Assembly: GCF_001591545.1 (NCBI RefSeq)
Contig: NZ_BCVC01000013.1
Span: 1-64,000 of the forward strand
DNA length: 64,000 nt
Reading direction: 5' to 3'
Origin: Lederbergia lenta NBRC 16444
GTDB lineage: Bacteria; Bacillota; Bacilli; Bacillales; Bacillaceae_C
In this document: positions 16,704 through 25,892 of the stretch, piece by piece
How positions within the stretch are numbered: the stretch's first letter is position 1
How the letters are laid out: each line of letters starts with the position of its first letter
Made by a program: the position numbers and the translations under genes
The notes under the pieces: model-generated
The model's database searches: none
Told to the model about the DNA's origin: nothing
What the model saw: the letters and a program-made list of their open reading frames with translations, nothing else

Positions 16704-17708
16704 TTACATAAATATATTCAAGATGTAATAGCAAACTGCTGCTAGAGTAGCTGAAATTGGTAGTGTAATCACCCATGTAATCAGCATTCTTTGAGCTGTG
16801 TCCCACTTAACACCTTTCACACGGTGAGATGAACCTACACCAAGTATAGAGGAAGAAATGACATGTGTCGTGCTGACAGGTAAGTGAATAAGCGTTGCAC
16901 CAAAAATAATGATAGCAGAGCTTAAATCAGCTGCTACTCCATTGACCGGGCGGATTTTCATGATTTTCCCGCCAACTGTTTTAATAATTTTCCAACCACC
17001 CATAGACGTACCTAATCCCATTGCCAAGGCACAAGAAAACTGAACCCAGAAAGGAATATCCGTAGTTGTGTGGTAATTATTCGCAATTAAAGCCATCGTA
17101 ATAATCCCCATTGCTTTTTGGGCATCATTTGTACCGTGTGTATAGGATTGTAATGCAGCCGTAGCAATTTGAATATAGCGAAAGCGTTTATTTGTTTTGG
17201 CTAAGTTTAAGTTTTTTAAAGTCAATTTAAAAATAAAATAAATGATAAAGCCAAAAGTGAATGCTATTAATGGAGAGATGAGTAAAGCCTCCAGAATTTT
17301 CAAGAACCCTTTGTAATTAAGCGCAGAAAATCCTGCAGCTGCAATAGCTGCTCCAGCAATAGAACCAATAAGCGCATGTGAGGAACTACTCGGAATGCCA
17401 AAATACCAAGTGATCAAATTCCAAGCGATCGCAGAGATTAAAGCTGCTAAAATAACCGCTGAACCATTTGTTAGCGTAAATGGGTCGACGATATCTCTCG
17501 TAATCGTTTGTGCTACTCCGGTAAATGTTAAAGCACCGAGAAAGTTCATAGTTGCTGCCAACAAGATAGCAGCACGCGGTCTTAAAGCTTTAGTAGATAC
17601 AGAAGTTGCAATAGCATTAGCTGTATCGTGAAAGCCATTTATAAAGTCAAATGCCAAAGCGGCGATGACGATTAAGATTGTAATAATAAAAACTGTATCA
17701 ATTCCCAT
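16704..17708 (-). CDS. pit: Low-affinity inorganic phosphate transporter (PiT family)
   Basis: This 334-aa membrane protein imports phosphate (as metal phosphate) driven by protons or sodium. The inverted PiT repeat is clear: FDFINGFHDTANAIATSVST near residue 20 and TAALQSYTHGTNDAQKAMGI near residue 185, each with the conserved Asn-Asp or His-Asp. About ten helices are present and it ends VCYYILNIFM. It follows a DUF47 gene by 14 nt. In B. subtilis the same pair is ykaA-pit. Confidence 0.93.
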   Translation of the reverse strand: MGIDTVFIITILIVIAALAFDFINGFHDTANAIATSVSTKALRPRAAILLAATMNFLGALTFTGVAQTITRDIVDPFTLTNGSAVILAALISAIAWNLITWYFGIPSSSSHALIGSIAGAAIAAAGFSALNYKGFLKILEALLISPLIAFTFGFIIYFIFKLTLKNLNLAKTNKRFRYIQIATAALQSYTHGTNDAQKAMGIITMALIANNYHTTTDIPFWVQFSCALAMGLGTSMGGWKIIKTVGGKIMKIRPVNGVAADLSSAIIIFGATLIHLPVSTTHVISSSILGVGSSHRVKGVKWDTAQRMLITWVITLPISATLAAVCYYILNIFM

Positions 17709-17722
17709 TTTGAATTACTCCC

Positions 17723-18343
17723 TTAAGCATTTTTCATTACAATGCTCTCAAGTGTGTTTGCTACACCTTGGCAGCTATCTGCTACTTCTTCTAGACTTTC
17801 ATAAAGTTCTTTGTATTTAATAAGCTTAATTGGATCAGTTTCTACCGCAAACAAATTCTTGATCGATTCGCGTAAGTAATCATCACACATAGATTCGAGC
17901 TCTTTAATCCTAATTGCATGTGGACGAACATCAGGAAGTTTTTTACTGAAAACTAAACCAATCGATATTTCAATTTCGTCGACACATTTAGTAATGGCCG
18001 CAACAAATTTCTGCATATATTCATCGGCCTGAAAAATAGAGTACATTTCAAAAAGAGCCGCAGTTTGTTCCATACCATCTAGTACATCATCCATGATCAT
18101 CGAGAGGGCTAGGATATCTTCTCTTTCAATTGGGGTAATAAAAGAATTGTTTAGTTCCATGATAATTTCATGGACATATGTATCCCCCTTGGATTCAAAT
18201 TCTTTCATCTTTTCTGCGAATAACTTAGTATCTTCTTTGTTTGACAGCTTATACTCTACAAAGAAATTTGTACTTTCCTTTAAATTAGCGGCGATATGCT
18301 CTAGCAATGTCGCAAATTTATCTTTCTTATTTTTAAAGACCAT
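17723..18343 (-). CDS. DUF47 (PhoU-like) protein, pit partner
   Basis: This 206-aa all-helical cytoplasmic protein of the DUF47/PhoU-like family is almost always encoded with a PiT transporter and is thought to gate or regulate it. Typical stretches are FATLLEHIAANLKESTNFFVEY at the N-terminus, LALSMIMDDVLDGMEQTAALFEMY in the middle, and YKELYESLEEVADSCQGVANTLESI at the end. GGAGG lies 8 nt before ATG. It is the promoter-proximal gene of the pit operon. Confidence 0.9.
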   Translation of the reverse strand: MVFKNKKDKFATLLEHIAANLKESTNFFVEYKLSNKEDTKLFAEKMKEFESKGDTYVHEIIMELNNSFITPIEREDILALSMIMDDVLDGMEQTAALFEMYSIFQADEYMQKFVAAITKCVDEIEISIGLVFSKKLPDVRPHAIRIKELESMCDDYLRESIKNLFAVETDPIKLIKYKELYESLEEVADSCQGVANTLESIVMKNA

Positions 18344-18504
18344 TTTTAAACCTCCTGATTAAAAGCTAGTAGTTCCAAACATTATTATTTTACCGCATAA
18401 GAAGGATTAATGAAAGATTTTGTCGAAATAAAATTATATGGAAGTGCATTATAATTTAGACAATATTAGGCCGTGCAATGAACAAAAGTGGAGGAGATGA
18501 AGAA

Positions 18505-19335
18505 ATGGTTAAAAATTTACAAGATAAACTCAAACTGCATAACGGCATTGAAATGCCTTACATAGGTTTAGGTGTTTTTCAAATGAAAGAAAAAGAAGAA
18601 TCGCTTGCAGCTATAAAATCGGCGATCCATCAAGGGTATAAATCAATTGATACTGCTCAGCTATATGAAAATGAAGATATTGTCGGAAGAGCTGTGAGAG
18701 AATCGGGGGTACCTCGTAAGGATTTATTTATTACCACGAAAGTTTGGAATGAGAATCAAGGATATGACTCTACTCTAAAAGCATTTGAAACAAGCTTAAA
18801 AGAGTTAAACATGGACTATGTAGATCTCTATTTGATTCATTGGCCTGTGAAAGAAAAATATCTGGATACATGGCGCGCTTTAGAACGGTTATATGATGAG
18901 AAAATGATCCGTGCCATAGGTGTAAGTAATTTTCAGATTCATCATTTGGAGGATTTAGCTGTTAACAGCAATATTAAACCTGTCATTAACCAAGTAGAAC
19001 TTCATCCTCGTTTCACGCAGGAGCCACTTAGAGAATATTGCCTAGGAGAAGGAATTGCCGTAGAAGCATGGGCACCGCTCGGTCAAGGGCGCTTGCTTGA
19101 GGAACCTACGATTGAACATCTTGCTGAGAAACATCAAAAAACTACTGCGCAAATTATTTTGCGTTGGCATTTACAAAATGGGATCATTATTATTCCGAAA
19201 TCAGTGCGCGAAGAAAGGATTAAAGAAAATGTAAATCTATTTGATTTTGAGTTAACGCTAAAGGAAATGAATGAGCTAAATGCACTCAATTTAAATGAGC
19301 GATTCGGCCCAGATCCAGATAACTTTGATTTCTAA
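18505..19335 (+). CDS. Aldo/keto reductase (YvgN/YtbE type)
   Basis: This 276-aa NADPH-dependent reductase of aldehydes such as glyoxal and methylglyoxal has a TIM barrel. The catalytic tetrad is visible as Asp49, Tyr54, Lys79 and His112 (SIDTAQLYENE, TTKVWN, LIHWPVK). The cofactor region IIPKSVREERIKEN lies near the end. GGAGGAG lies 8 nt before ATG 18505, which is preferred over the ATG at 18478. The gene stands alone. The reading frame stays open for 46 codons after its TAA, but I regard that as part of the odd sequence described at 19336. Confidence 0.92.
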   Translation: MVKNLQDKLKLHNGIEMPYIGLGVFQMKEKEESLAAIKSAIHQGYKSIDTAQLYENEDIVGRAVRESGVPRKDLFITTKVWNENQGYDSTLKAFETSLKELNMDYVDLYLIHWPVKEKYLDTWRALERLYDEKMIRAIGVSNFQIHHLEDLAVNSNIKPVINQVELHPRFTQEPLREYCLGEGIAVEAWAPLGQGRLLEEPTIEHLAEKHQKTTAQIILRWHLQNGIIIIPKSVREERIKENVNLFDFELTLKEMNELNALNLNERFGPDPDNFDF

Positions 19336-19490
19336 AAGAAAAGTGAAATCGTCCGTTTAACGACGTACAAACTGCGCCCGCTGGCCACACGACGTGGCAT
19401 TCTTAATCGAGGAACCTACCACATTGGTGCGAGTAAAGGAAACACGGTGAACCTAAAAGGGGCTTCTTGGCCTTAGGCCCTATAACTAGA
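19336..19490. repeat. GC-richer intergenic element of unknown nature
   Basis: This stretch is clearly richer in G+C than its surroundings. It stays open for 46 codons in frame with the aldo/keto reductase, from after its stop (19333-19335) to TAG 19474-19476 (KLRPLATRRGILNRGTYHIG in the middle), without a start or ribosome binding site. The string ACGACGTACAAACTGCGCCC at 19360-19379 is echoed by ACGATGTACAACTGCCCC near 53460. It is probably a degraded short intergenic repeat rather than a gene. Confidence 0.35.
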
Positions 19491-19495
19491 CAAGG

Positions 19496-19526
19496 AAAAG
19501 GAGCTACCTTAAGGGAAGCTCCTTTT
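19496..19526. terminator. Terminator between convergent genes
   Basis: AAAAGGAGCT (19496-19505) pairs with AGCTCCTTTT (19517-19526). It touches the stop codon of the pseudouridine synthase gene on the minus strand and can act in both directions. Confidence 0.8.
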
Positions 19527-20425
19527 CAGTATTTAAATCGTTCAAAAATAGAAGGCGTGTCTAAAAATGATGCAATACACTCTATTCTTTTTAAAGTAAA
19601 AGGGTGGATGAATGCAAGTTTACGTGCGTGTAAAGCTTGACGTTGAAAAATAGGGCGTCCGCCATAAAGAAGATCACCTGCTAGTGGATGACCGATATGA
19701 CTCAGGTGGACACGAATTTGATGGGTCCTCCCAGTATCAAGTGAACATTCAATAAGTGATAGTTTTTTTTTGTGAAATAAATGAAGAACATGGCAGTGTG
19801 TAACTGCTTGCTGTCCCGTTTTGGAAACACGTCGCCGAGTCGGGTGATGCCGATCCCGCCCAATCGATCCTTGAATGGTAAAGTTGTTTTTTTGAATAGT
19901 TCCCTCTGCTAAAGCCCAATATGTACGCTCTATCTGCTTATTTAAGAGCATCCGATCAAGTACAGCATGGCTTAAGGCATGTTTTGCAAATAATATTGCT
20001 CCAGTTGTATCTTTATCGAGCCGATGAATGGCGCGGATTTTTCGATAATCACCATGGGAACGTAAATAAGAGGATACTGCATTTGCTAATGTATCTAATT
20101 CTTGCTTTTGGTTAATGTGAGTGTCCATATTAGCTGGTTTATTAACGATTAGTAAGTGTTCATCTTCATAAACGATTTGCGGCATATATTGAGAAGGGAG
20201 CACTGTTTTATTTAATTCCTCAGGAAGGCTAATGGATAATCGATCCCCGGTTGTAAGCGGGGTTGTCCAGATAGCAGACTCCTCATTAATGGACACTCTT
20301 TTTTCCAATCTTAGATGATGAACAAGTTTTTTTGGTGCAAGCCATTGCATATGAAATAATGATTGAATTGTCATACCTGACCATTGTTGATGGATAGGTA
20401 TGGTGATTGTGTTCTCTTTTTCCAT
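19526..20425 (-). CDS. yhcT: RluA/RluD-family pseudouridine synthase (YhcT)
   Basis: This 299-aa enzyme converts uridine to pseudouridine in rRNA or tRNA. An S4-like N-terminal region (MTIQSLFHMQWLAPKKLVHHLRLEKRVSIN) precedes the catalytic core. The active-site motif HRLDKDTTGAILFAK has its Asp near residue 137, and RTHQIRVHLSHIGHPLAGDLLYGG lies further on. GGAGG lies 7 nt before ATG 20425. The upstream ATGs at 20470 and 20455 have no such site. Together with yhcU downstream in the opposite direction it reproduces the yhcT-yhcU neighbourhood of B. subtilis. The exact target base is not known. Confidence 0.9.
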   Translation of the reverse strand: MEKENTITIPIHQQWSGMTIQSLFHMQWLAPKKLVHHLRLEKRVSINEESAIWTTPLTTGDRLSISLPEELNKTVLPSQYMPQIVYEDEHLLIVNKPANMDTHINQKQELDTLANAVSSYLRSHGDYRKIRAIHRLDKDTTGAILFAKHALSHAVLDRMLLNKQIERTYWALAEGTIQKNNFTIQGSIGRDRHHPTRRRVSKTGQQAVTHCHVLHLFHKKKLSLIECSLDTGRTHQIRVHLSHIGHPLAGDLLYGGRPIFQRQALHARKLAFIHPFTLKRIECIASFLDTPSIFERFKY

Positions 20426-20724
20426 ATTACAACCTCCACGTAAATAATTTTTCATGATTTTCCCATGCAAATGAGGTGTTTGCTTATGTTATCCTTACTA
20501 TAATCTTTTTAAGAGGATGTTCAAAAAAGCTCCCAAATGATAAACAGCGAAATTTTAGTATCCTAATTGAAGAAAATGGATCCTCTGTTATTAAACTTTC
20601 ACGTCCTGTGAGAAATATAGAGGTTAGCACATCATTTGCTAGTCCTCAAATTTCCACTTCTTGTTTCTAATTTGGGAAATTTTTAAAACGCACACTTTAA
20701 GAATTATAAAGGTAGGTATTTGAA

Positions 20725-21135
20725 ATGAAATGTGTTATTGCCTCAACGAATGAGCAAGAGAAAAAATTAGAAGAATTGATCGATTATATTTATTCGGCAA
20801 TTTTCCCTCGCTATTTCACTGATCAACAAATCAAAGAATTTCAAGATTTAGGTGTTTTGCAAATCGAAGCTGAACAGCTTGTAAGACTGTATACATTGAA
20901 AACAGCATTTCAAGTAATGTCTAGTTTACAAGTGGTAATCACTATCCTAGAAATGCCTTTTGCCGGCACTGAAATGGTACATCGGGAAAAATTACTTGAA
21001 AAAAACATTCGAAATTTAAATAAATGTGAATTATTATTCCCTTTTACCTATCAATACTTTCTGAATGCTTCAAAAGAGAGAACAAATATTATGTTAAGTA
21101 AATTTATTAATCCGGCAAATAAAATATTAATTTAA
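20725..21135 (+). CDS. yhcU: YhcU family protein (DUF5365)
   Basis: This 136-aa soluble, mostly helical protein matches the Bacillus YhcU family: MKCVIASTNEQEKKLEELID at the start, FPRYFTDQQIKEFQDLGVLQ, and the closing LFPFTYQYFLNASKERTNIM. It lies divergently from yhcT, as in B. subtilis. There is no motif that suggests an enzymatic role. An AGGTAGG-like site precedes the ATG by about 8 nt. Confidence 0.8.
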   Translation: MKCVIASTNEQEKKLEELIDYIYSAIFPRYFTDQQIKEFQDLGVLQIEAEQLVRLYTLKTAFQVMSSLQVVITILEMPFAGTEMVHREKLLEKNIRNLNKCELLFPFTYQYFLNASKERTNIMLSKFINPANKILI

Positions 21136-21143
21136 AAAGCGAG

Positions 21144-21170
21144 AAAACCCCTCATTACGAAGGGTTTTTT
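21144..21170. terminator. Short terminator between convergent genes
   Basis: AAAACCC (21144-21150) pairs with GGGTTTT (21162-21168), with T's continuing on the plus side and A's on the other. It would serve yhcU and the thioredoxin-like gene. Confidence 0.7.
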
Positions 21171-21171
21171 C

Positions 21172-21639
21172 TTATTTTACATTCTCGTCAAAAAATGCTT
21201 CAAAATCCTCTGCTGGGTGTGCTCCAACAATTCTTGCTTCTTCCATTCCATTTTTAAAATGGATAAGGGTAGGAGTATGTGTAATATTATAGTCGTTAAA
21301 TCCATGTTCGAATTCCAATAGATTAAATTGCAAAAGGTTTATATCCAAATCTTCTGCAACTGGGTTTACAATTGGAGTTGTTTGTTGGCAATAAGAACAA
21401 GTTGGGCTAAAAAAATAAACTGTTACATCTTCTTTAGCTTTTAGTTTTTTATTTAAGTCATTGGGCAAAATAATATTTTGATAAAGCGGATCGTCTAATT
21501 GATCAATTGTCGCTGGATTGAGATCATCTTTATTATATATATTGCCTTCTACTTTTTCATTTTGTTGCATCTTTGTAATTACTGCAATAGCAGCAAAAAG
21601 ACCTATAATTATAACAAGAAAAATAATAATTTTTTTCAT
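21172..21639 (-). CDS. Membrane-anchored thioredoxin-like protein (BdbA/BdbD-like partner)
   Basis: This 155-aa protein has an N-terminal membrane anchor (IIIFLVIIIGLFAAIAVI, residues 4-21) and a thioredoxin fold facing outside. The redox motif CSYC lies in VYFFSPTCSYCQQTTPIVNP, and the cis-proline loop is ITHTPTLIHF. It is encoded 3 nt downstream of a DsbB-like oxidase, so the two likely form disulfides in exported proteins, with this protein as the thiol-transfer partner. The CPYC- or CxxC-type assignment to BdbA rather than BdbD is uncertain. Confidence 0.85.
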   Translation of the reverse strand: MKKIIIFLVIIIGLFAAIAVITKMQQNEKVEGNIYNKDDLNPATIDQLDDPLYQNIILPNDLNKKLKAKEDVTVYFFSPTCSYCQQTTPIVNPVAEDLDINLLQFNLLEFEHGFNDYNITHTPTLIHFKNGMEEARIVGAHPAEDFEAFFDENVK

Positions 21640-21642
21640 GAA

Positions 21643-22074
21643 TTAATCCTCCTTAGTATGTTTGAAAATCATCATACTAGTGATAAATATTAAGATAAAT
21701 GCGATTAAAGCCAAAAATGGAATAGTAATAAAGCCAGCCCAATTAATATACGCACCGGTGCATGGTACAATCCCACATGCTGGTGCCTGTTGCGCGAATG
21801 CAGGTACTTTTTGGATTAAATAATGATACAAAGATACGAACATTCCAATCCCGGAAAAAACTGCCGAGTATAGGGCAATTTTATAATCCTTTCTTGCTGC
21901 GCCAATACCAAGAATAATTACAAGGGGGTACATGAGAATTCGTTGATACCAGCAAAGTTCGCACGGTACATATTCTTTAATTTCAGAAAAATACAGACTT
22001 CCTAAAGTGGCGATTACAGAAACAGCCCAAGCAAAAAATATTAAGTTTTCACGGGCATCCTTTTGCTTAACCAT
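21643..22074 (-). CDS. bdbC: Disulfide bond formation protein, DsbB/BdbC family
   Basis: This 143-aa four-helix membrane quinone reductase re-oxidises a thioredoxin-like partner. The first cysteine pair is CELC in VPCELCWYQRILMYPL (the typical quinone-side motif). The second pair lies in the outer loop (CGIVPCTGAYINWAGFITIP). It is followed after 3 nt by the thioredoxin-like gene. The family and layout are clear; the name bdbC is by similarity to Bacillus. Confidence 0.9.
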   Translation of the reverse strand: MVKQKDARENLIFFAWAVSVIATLGSLYFSEIKEYVPCELCWYQRILMYPLVIILGIGAARKDYKIALYSAVFSGIGMFVSLYHYLIQKVPAFAQQAPACGIVPCTGAYINWAGFITIPFLALIAFILIFITSMMIFKHTKED

Positions 22075-22238
22075 GTTTTAACCTCACATATCTTAGATTT
22101 TTTATTTTCATATGTATGTAATTTTCTGCTATGTCCTCTCGATTATAGTATTAAGTCAATAAGAATGTAAATAAAGATGGCAATCTTCACAAAACTGTAA
22201 AATAAGTAAAGCTACCAATTAGCGATATGTTACACAGG

Positions 22239-22379
22239 ATGTGGAGGAACTTAGTCGGCGATCATTTCGCCGTACAAGATAAAAAACACGATGCTCCAAA
22301 GACAGATCGATGTTATTTCTCGTCGAGAGGGGTACTGAAGTTTACTAATCGCTGGCAGACAATAAGAAGAAGTACGTAA
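22239..22379 (+). other. GC-richer intergenic element with a 46-codon open frame
   Basis: ATG 22239 opens 46 codons to TAA 22377 (WRNLVGDHFAVQDKKHDAPK at the start, FTNRWQTIRRST at the end). There is no ribosome binding site and no recognisable family. A small hairpin GGCGA/TCGCC lies at about 22257-22271. Composition differs from its neighbours. It may be a short mobile or repetitive element, and I do not call it a gene. Confidence 0.3.
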
Positions 22380-22396
22380 CCGTCGAGATAGAATTT

Positions 22397-22421
22397 AAAA
22401 ACCCGGTGTTAAACACCGGGA
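22397..22421 (-). terminator. Terminator of yhdB
   Basis: CCCGGTGTT (22402-22410) and AACACCGGG (22412-22420) form a tight hairpin. On the minus strand it is followed by TTTTTAAATT just downstream of yhdB. Confidence 0.88.
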
Positions 22422-22425
22422 AGTT

Positions 22426-22683
22426 TTATATAGTAAAGAGAGGATCTTCCAACAGAGCGGGTTCATTGCAGACTGATTCATTCGCATGTTCCAGATGGCG
22501 AAGCAAAGAAAATAAGCGACGCTCGATTAATGAATAATCCTTTGAAAACTGGTACGCATGCATAAAATGTTCAATTCGCTTTGACAGTAAATGATCTTTC
22601 GTTCTAACCATTAATACAATTAAATTATCCCACTCAGACCGATGTGTATAGTAAAGTGCTCGGTCATAATCCATCATGTCCAT
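22426..22683 (-). CDS. yhdB: YhdB family protein
   Basis: This 85-aa protein of the Bacillus YhdB family reads MDMMDYDRALYYTHRSEWDN, then LIVLMVRTKDHLLSKRIEHF, and ends ALLEDPLFTI. It is soluble and predicted helical, with no known activity. GGAGG lies 7 nt before the ATG. It is adjacent and divergent to spoVR. Confidence 0.75.
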   Translation of the reverse strand: MDMMDYDRALYYTHRSEWDNLIVLMVRTKDHLLSKRIEHFMHAYQFSKDYSLIERRLFSLLRHLEHANESVCNEPALLEDPLFTI

Positions 22684-22892
22684 ATAACAGCCTCCTTTAG
22701 GAGTTGTATTTAGTATATGTGCAAGCTTATAATACTTCCGGTGTAATAATTGACATTGCGGTTAAATAATGCTTACTAAAAATTGAATGAGTAAAAAGTG
22801 TAAAGAAGTAAAAAATAATAAATATCCTAACTATGTCCACATGAATATCCCTTTTTTCACATACATTGTGGTTAAAAGGGAGGGGATCGCTA

Positions 22893-24305
22893 ATGAAATC
22901 GAATGCAAATTCTTTGGAGTATGCTATCAGTGAAATTACTGAGATAGCGACCGGCTTTGGACTCGATTTTTATCCGATGCGTTATGAAATTTGCCCAGCT
23001 GATATTATATATACGTTTGGCGCATATGGAATGCCGACTCGTTTTTCTCACTGGAGTTTTGGAAAGCAATTTTTTAAAATGAAGCTACAATATGATTTCG
23101 GATTAAGTAAAATATATGAATTAGTCATAAATTCAAACCCGTGTTATGCTTTCTTACTTGACTCGAATTCACTTATTCAAAATAAACTAATTGTGGCACA
23201 CGTACTTGCCCATTGTGATTTTTTTAAAAATAATGCCAGGTTCCGTAATACGAACAGAGACATGGTAGAAAGCATGGCAGCCACAGCTGAGAGAGTGAGA
23301 GAATACGAAGTTGAATATGGAAAAGAAGAGGTAGAAAGTTTTCTGGATGCTGTCCTCGCGATTGAGGAACATATTGACCCATCACTTGTTCGACCAACCT
23401 TACAATGGAGAATGGAAGATGACGATGAGCTGGAAGAAGATGAACCAGCTGCAACAGAATATGATGATTTATGGTCACTTGATGCTGGCAAAAAGGAAAA
23501 GAGTAAAGGAAGAAAGAAAAAAAAGCAATTTCCACCACAACCTGAAAAGGATATTATGTTATTCATTGAGCAGTATAGTCGGGAGCTTTCTGATTGGCAA
23601 AGAGATATTATGACGATGATGAGGGAAGAAATGCTTTATTTTTGGCCTCAGCTTGAAACAAAGATAATGAATGAAGGCTGGGCCTCATATTGGCATCAAC
23701 GAATCCTTCGGGAGATGAATTTAACTAGTGAAGAAACGATCGAATTTGCCAAACTAAATGCTGGAGTGGTTCAGCCATCAAGGACAAATATTAATCCGTA
23801 TTATCTTGGTGTGAAAATTTTCGAAGATATTGAAGAGCGGTGGAATAATCCAACTAAAGAAATGAAAGAGCAGGGTATAGGGGAAAAATCTGGAAGAGAA
23901 AAAATGTTTGAAGTCCGAGAAATTGAATCAGATATATCATTTTTAAGAAATTATCTAACGAAAGATCTTGTCATGCGTGAAGATATGTATCTTTTCCAAA
24001 AGCAAGGTCGTGATTATAAAGTAGTTGATAAAGAATGGACTGAAGTTCGAGATCAACTTGTCAATATGCGGGTGAATGGTGGTTTTCCTTATATCACTGT
24101 TAATGATGGAGATTATATGAAGAATGGAGAATTATATTTAAAGCATTGGTATGAAGGAATTGAGCTAGATTTGAAGTATTTGGAAAAGGTGTTGCCGTAT
24201 ATTCATCAATTATGGGGACGGCCCGTCCATATGGAAAGTAATGTGGAAAATAGGGTAGTGCTGTTTACATTTGATGGAAGGAATATGTTGAGGAAATTTT
24301 TATAA
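22893..24305 (+). CDS. spoVR: Stage V sporulation protein R
   Basis: SpoVR is a cytoplasmic protein needed for normal spore cortex formation in B. subtilis and is made in the mother cell under SigE. The biochemical role is unknown. The 470-aa product matches the family length and motifs ([31 protein letters not shown] N-terminus, [15 protein letters not shown] near residue 260, and [17 protein letters not shown]). An acidic stretch (about 177-205) precedes a basic one. AGGGAGGGG lies 6 nt before ATG 22893, preferred over the TTG/ATG at 22866. A CATACATT box at 22859-22866 resembles a SigE -10, but no -35 element sits at the right distance. Confidence 0.94.
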   Translation: MKSNANSLEYAISEITEIATGFGLDFYPMRYEICPADIIYTFGAYGMPTRFSHWSFGKQFFKMKLQYDFGLSKIYELVINSNPCYAFLLDSNSLIQNKLIVAHVLAHCDFFKNNARFRNTNRDMVESMAATAERVREYEVEYGKEEVESFLDAVLAIEEHIDPSLVRPTLQWRMEDDDELEEDEPAATEYDDLWSLDAGKKEKSKGRKKKKQFPPQPEKDIMLFIEQYSRELSDWQRDIMTMMREEMLYFWPQLETKIMNEGWASYWHQRILREMNLTSEETIEFAKLNAGVVQPSRTNINPYYLGVKIFEDIEERWNNPTKEMKEQGIGEKSGREKMFEVREIESDISFLRNYLTKDLVMREDMYLFQKQGRDYKVVDKEWTEVRDQLVNMRVNGGFPYITVNDGDYMKNGELYLKHWYEGIELDLKYLEKVLPYIHQLWGRPVHMESNVENRVVLFTFDGRNMLRKFL

Positions 24306-24317
24306 TATATAAAGAAC

Positions 24318-24349
24318 GGTCTGACCCCACTCACTGTGGCAGTCAGACC
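24318..24349 (+). terminator. Hairpin after spoVR
   Basis: GGTCTGAC (24318-24325) pairs with GTCAGACC (24342-24349), with CCAC/GTGG inside. The T-tract is poor (ATTTATG), so this may be a weak terminator or a small repeat. Confidence 0.5.
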
Positions 24350-24446
24350 ATTTATGTTATCTAAGGGGGGATAACTTCATTTTAAATATACCCTATAAAG
24401 ATGAACATAATATGAAATTTTTATTACAATCATATGATAAATTCAT

Positions 24447-24746
24447 TTATGGTTTATTCGATTGCTTTTCACCTGAATGACGATAGGTAATGATGGCTGT
24501 TTTTAATGAGGCATATACGCCTACAGCAGCATTAGCATAGAAAAAACCCATAAAAACGCCGGCCCAAAAATTAAATCTATGTGCAATAAAAATAGAAAAA
24601 ATTAGGCCAAGCACGGAAGCGACAGTAGGTATATACACCCGAGGGATTGGAAGTAGCAACTTTATAATTTGTGTCAAAATCAAAACGGTTGGAACTGCAA
24701 TAATAGCGTCCCAGAAATTTGTATGGATAATCGGAAAATGTTCCAT
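24447..24746 (-). CDS. Small membrane protein, unknown function
   Basis: This 99-aa protein has about three hydrophobic helices (AIIAVPTVLILTQIIKLLL, VYIPTVASVLGLIFSIFIAH, FWAGVFMGFFYANAAVGVYASL) and a short polar tail SGEKQSNKP. The size and layout resemble phage-type holins, but there is no lysin nearby, so that role is only a possibility. AAAGGTGG lies 7 nt before ATG 24746. It is followed by the spoVR region on the other strand. Confidence 0.75.
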   Translation of the reverse strand: MEHFPIIHTNFWDAIIAVPTVLILTQIIKLLLPIPRVYIPTVASVLGLIFSIFIAHRFNFWAGVFMGFFYANAAVGVYASLKTAIITYRHSGEKQSNKP

Positions 24747-24804
24747 CAATAAGCCACCTTTAATCATTTCTTCCTATCCATTGTTCCCAAAACAAGCCAT
24801 AATA

Positions 24805-24831
24805 TAAAAAAAGAGCGTCTAAATGACGCTC
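24805..24831 (-). terminator. Terminator of the yjcZ-like gene
   Basis: GAGCGTC (24813-24819) pairs with GACGCTC (24825-24831). On the minus strand seven T follow. Confidence 0.88.
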
Positions 24832-24838
24832 CCAAAAA

Positions 24839-24937
24839 TTAATATACGTACGCGGAACCAATAATGATTAATAAAATAAACAGCACAACAATCAACGCAA
24901 AGCTGTTGCCAAAGCCGTAACCGCCTTCCCCACCCAT
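24839..24937 (-). CDS. YjcZ family sporulation protein
   Basis: This 32-aa hydrophobic peptide has a Gly-rich start ([14 protein letters not shown]) and a single membrane helix ([18 protein letters not shown]). That is the hallmark of the YjcZ/YnaA-type spore proteins of Bacillus. AAAGGAGG lies 9 nt before the ATG. A CATAAAATG box preceded by ACC at 16 bp is a possible SigK promoter upstream. Two close relatives occur at 60790 and 60964. Confidence 0.88.
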   Translation of the reverse strand: MGGEGGYGFGNSFALIVVLFILLIIIGSAYVY

Positions 24938-25010
24938 AAAATGGCCACCTCCTTTAAAGGATCTAACACATTTTATGTATAGAGTGTCATTTTGGTTATA
25001 GGACAAATAG

Positions 25011-25892
25011 TTAGCTTTCAGTAATAATTAGATCTAACATTTCATTAATTTCATCTGCAGTTAATTGTTCTCCATTAATCTCGGCATTATTAATTTCAAA
25101 AGAATCACCATCAGAAATAAAATCAATTGAAATAATGGATTCTTCTTTTTTTCCAGTGAAATGAATAACTTCCTCATTTTGATCATTCTTTATCAGATTC
25201 CAATCAGGCTCGAAAAAGTAGCTGTCCATTGTTTCTCCAACTGTTTGATCAGCTGTGTCATAAAATGTTCCATCTCTGAGTGCTGTAATTTTGTCTTCTG
25301 CTGATGGAAACAGCGCAATGGATATAAATGCATAAAACAATAAGAAAATTAAGGCGATAAAAACCCCAAGCCAGCTGGTACCACCTTTTTTATGTATCTC
25401 AAAGTTTTTATCTTCTGAGGTTAATCCTTGCTCTCTAATTACAGCTACTTTCTTTCTAGCTTTTATTAAGTAGAAGTAATTACCATACATGCCTAAAGTA
25501 ACCGCAATGGCCATGGAAATGGCATTATCTATTGAGTTGATATTAAGGATGTATACGATAAAGTCAATTAAAAAGAAAAAAGCGATAATAATAGCGATGT
25601 GGGTATACATTTTTCGGTAACCCAACCAAAATATTGATAAGAAAAAGGCAGCGAAATTCCAAGTCGGTTTATTATCCTTTGCTTTTTCCCACTTTGTTTT
25701 ATAATAAGGATGTTTTTTTCCGATGAATTTATTTACATCTGTGTCGAAGTTATTTTCTGCATTGCCATTATTTGTTATTTGTCCTTCATTTTGGTTATGT
25801 ATCTTTAGGACATCCTGTTTCTGTTGAATTCCACATTTGCTACAAACATTATTGTCTGCTAGCTCGAGTCCACAATTAGGACATTGCTTCAT
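25011..25892 (-). CDS. Zinc-ribbon membrane protein (DUF2628-like)
   Basis: The 293-aa product starts with a zinc ribbon ([18 protein letters not shown], residues 4-21), a linker, and a DUF2628-type core ([22 protein letters not shown], then two or three membrane helices). A fourth helix ([21 protein letters not shown]) follows, with an extracytoplasmic C-terminal domain of about 90 residues. Ribbon-plus-DUF2628 proteins are common in Firmicutes and have no assigned role. GGGAG lies 9 nt before the ATG. Confidence 0.8.
   Translation of the reverse strand: MKQCPNCGLELADNNVCSKCGIQQKQDVLKIHNQNEGQITNNGNAENNFDTDVNKFIGKKHPYYKTKWEKAKDNKPTWNFAAFFLSIFWLGYRKMYTHIAIIIAFFFLIDFIVYILNINSIDNAISMAIAVTLGMYGNYFYLIKARKKVAVIREQGLTSEDKNFEIHKKGGTSWLGVFIALIFLLFYAFISIALFPSAEDKITALRDGTFYDTADQTVGETMDSYFFEPDWNLIKNDQNEEVIHFTGKKEESIISIDFISDGDSFEINNAEINGEQLTADEINEMLDLIITES

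Noticed and set aside
20476-20670. 64-codon plus-strand frame before yhcU
   Set aside because: No ribosome binding site and no plausible protein pattern.
22859-22866. SigE promoter for spoVR
   Set aside because: CATACATT is a good -10 box, but GAATATC lies only 10 bp upstream, too close for SigE; kept only as a remark.
23177-23613. Several overlapping open frames on both strands inside spoVR
   Set aside because: They are shadows of a low-complexity Glu/Lys region of the real gene.
24447-24746. Holin gene
   Set aside because: Helix layout fits, but no lysin or phage gene is near; left as unknown membrane protein.
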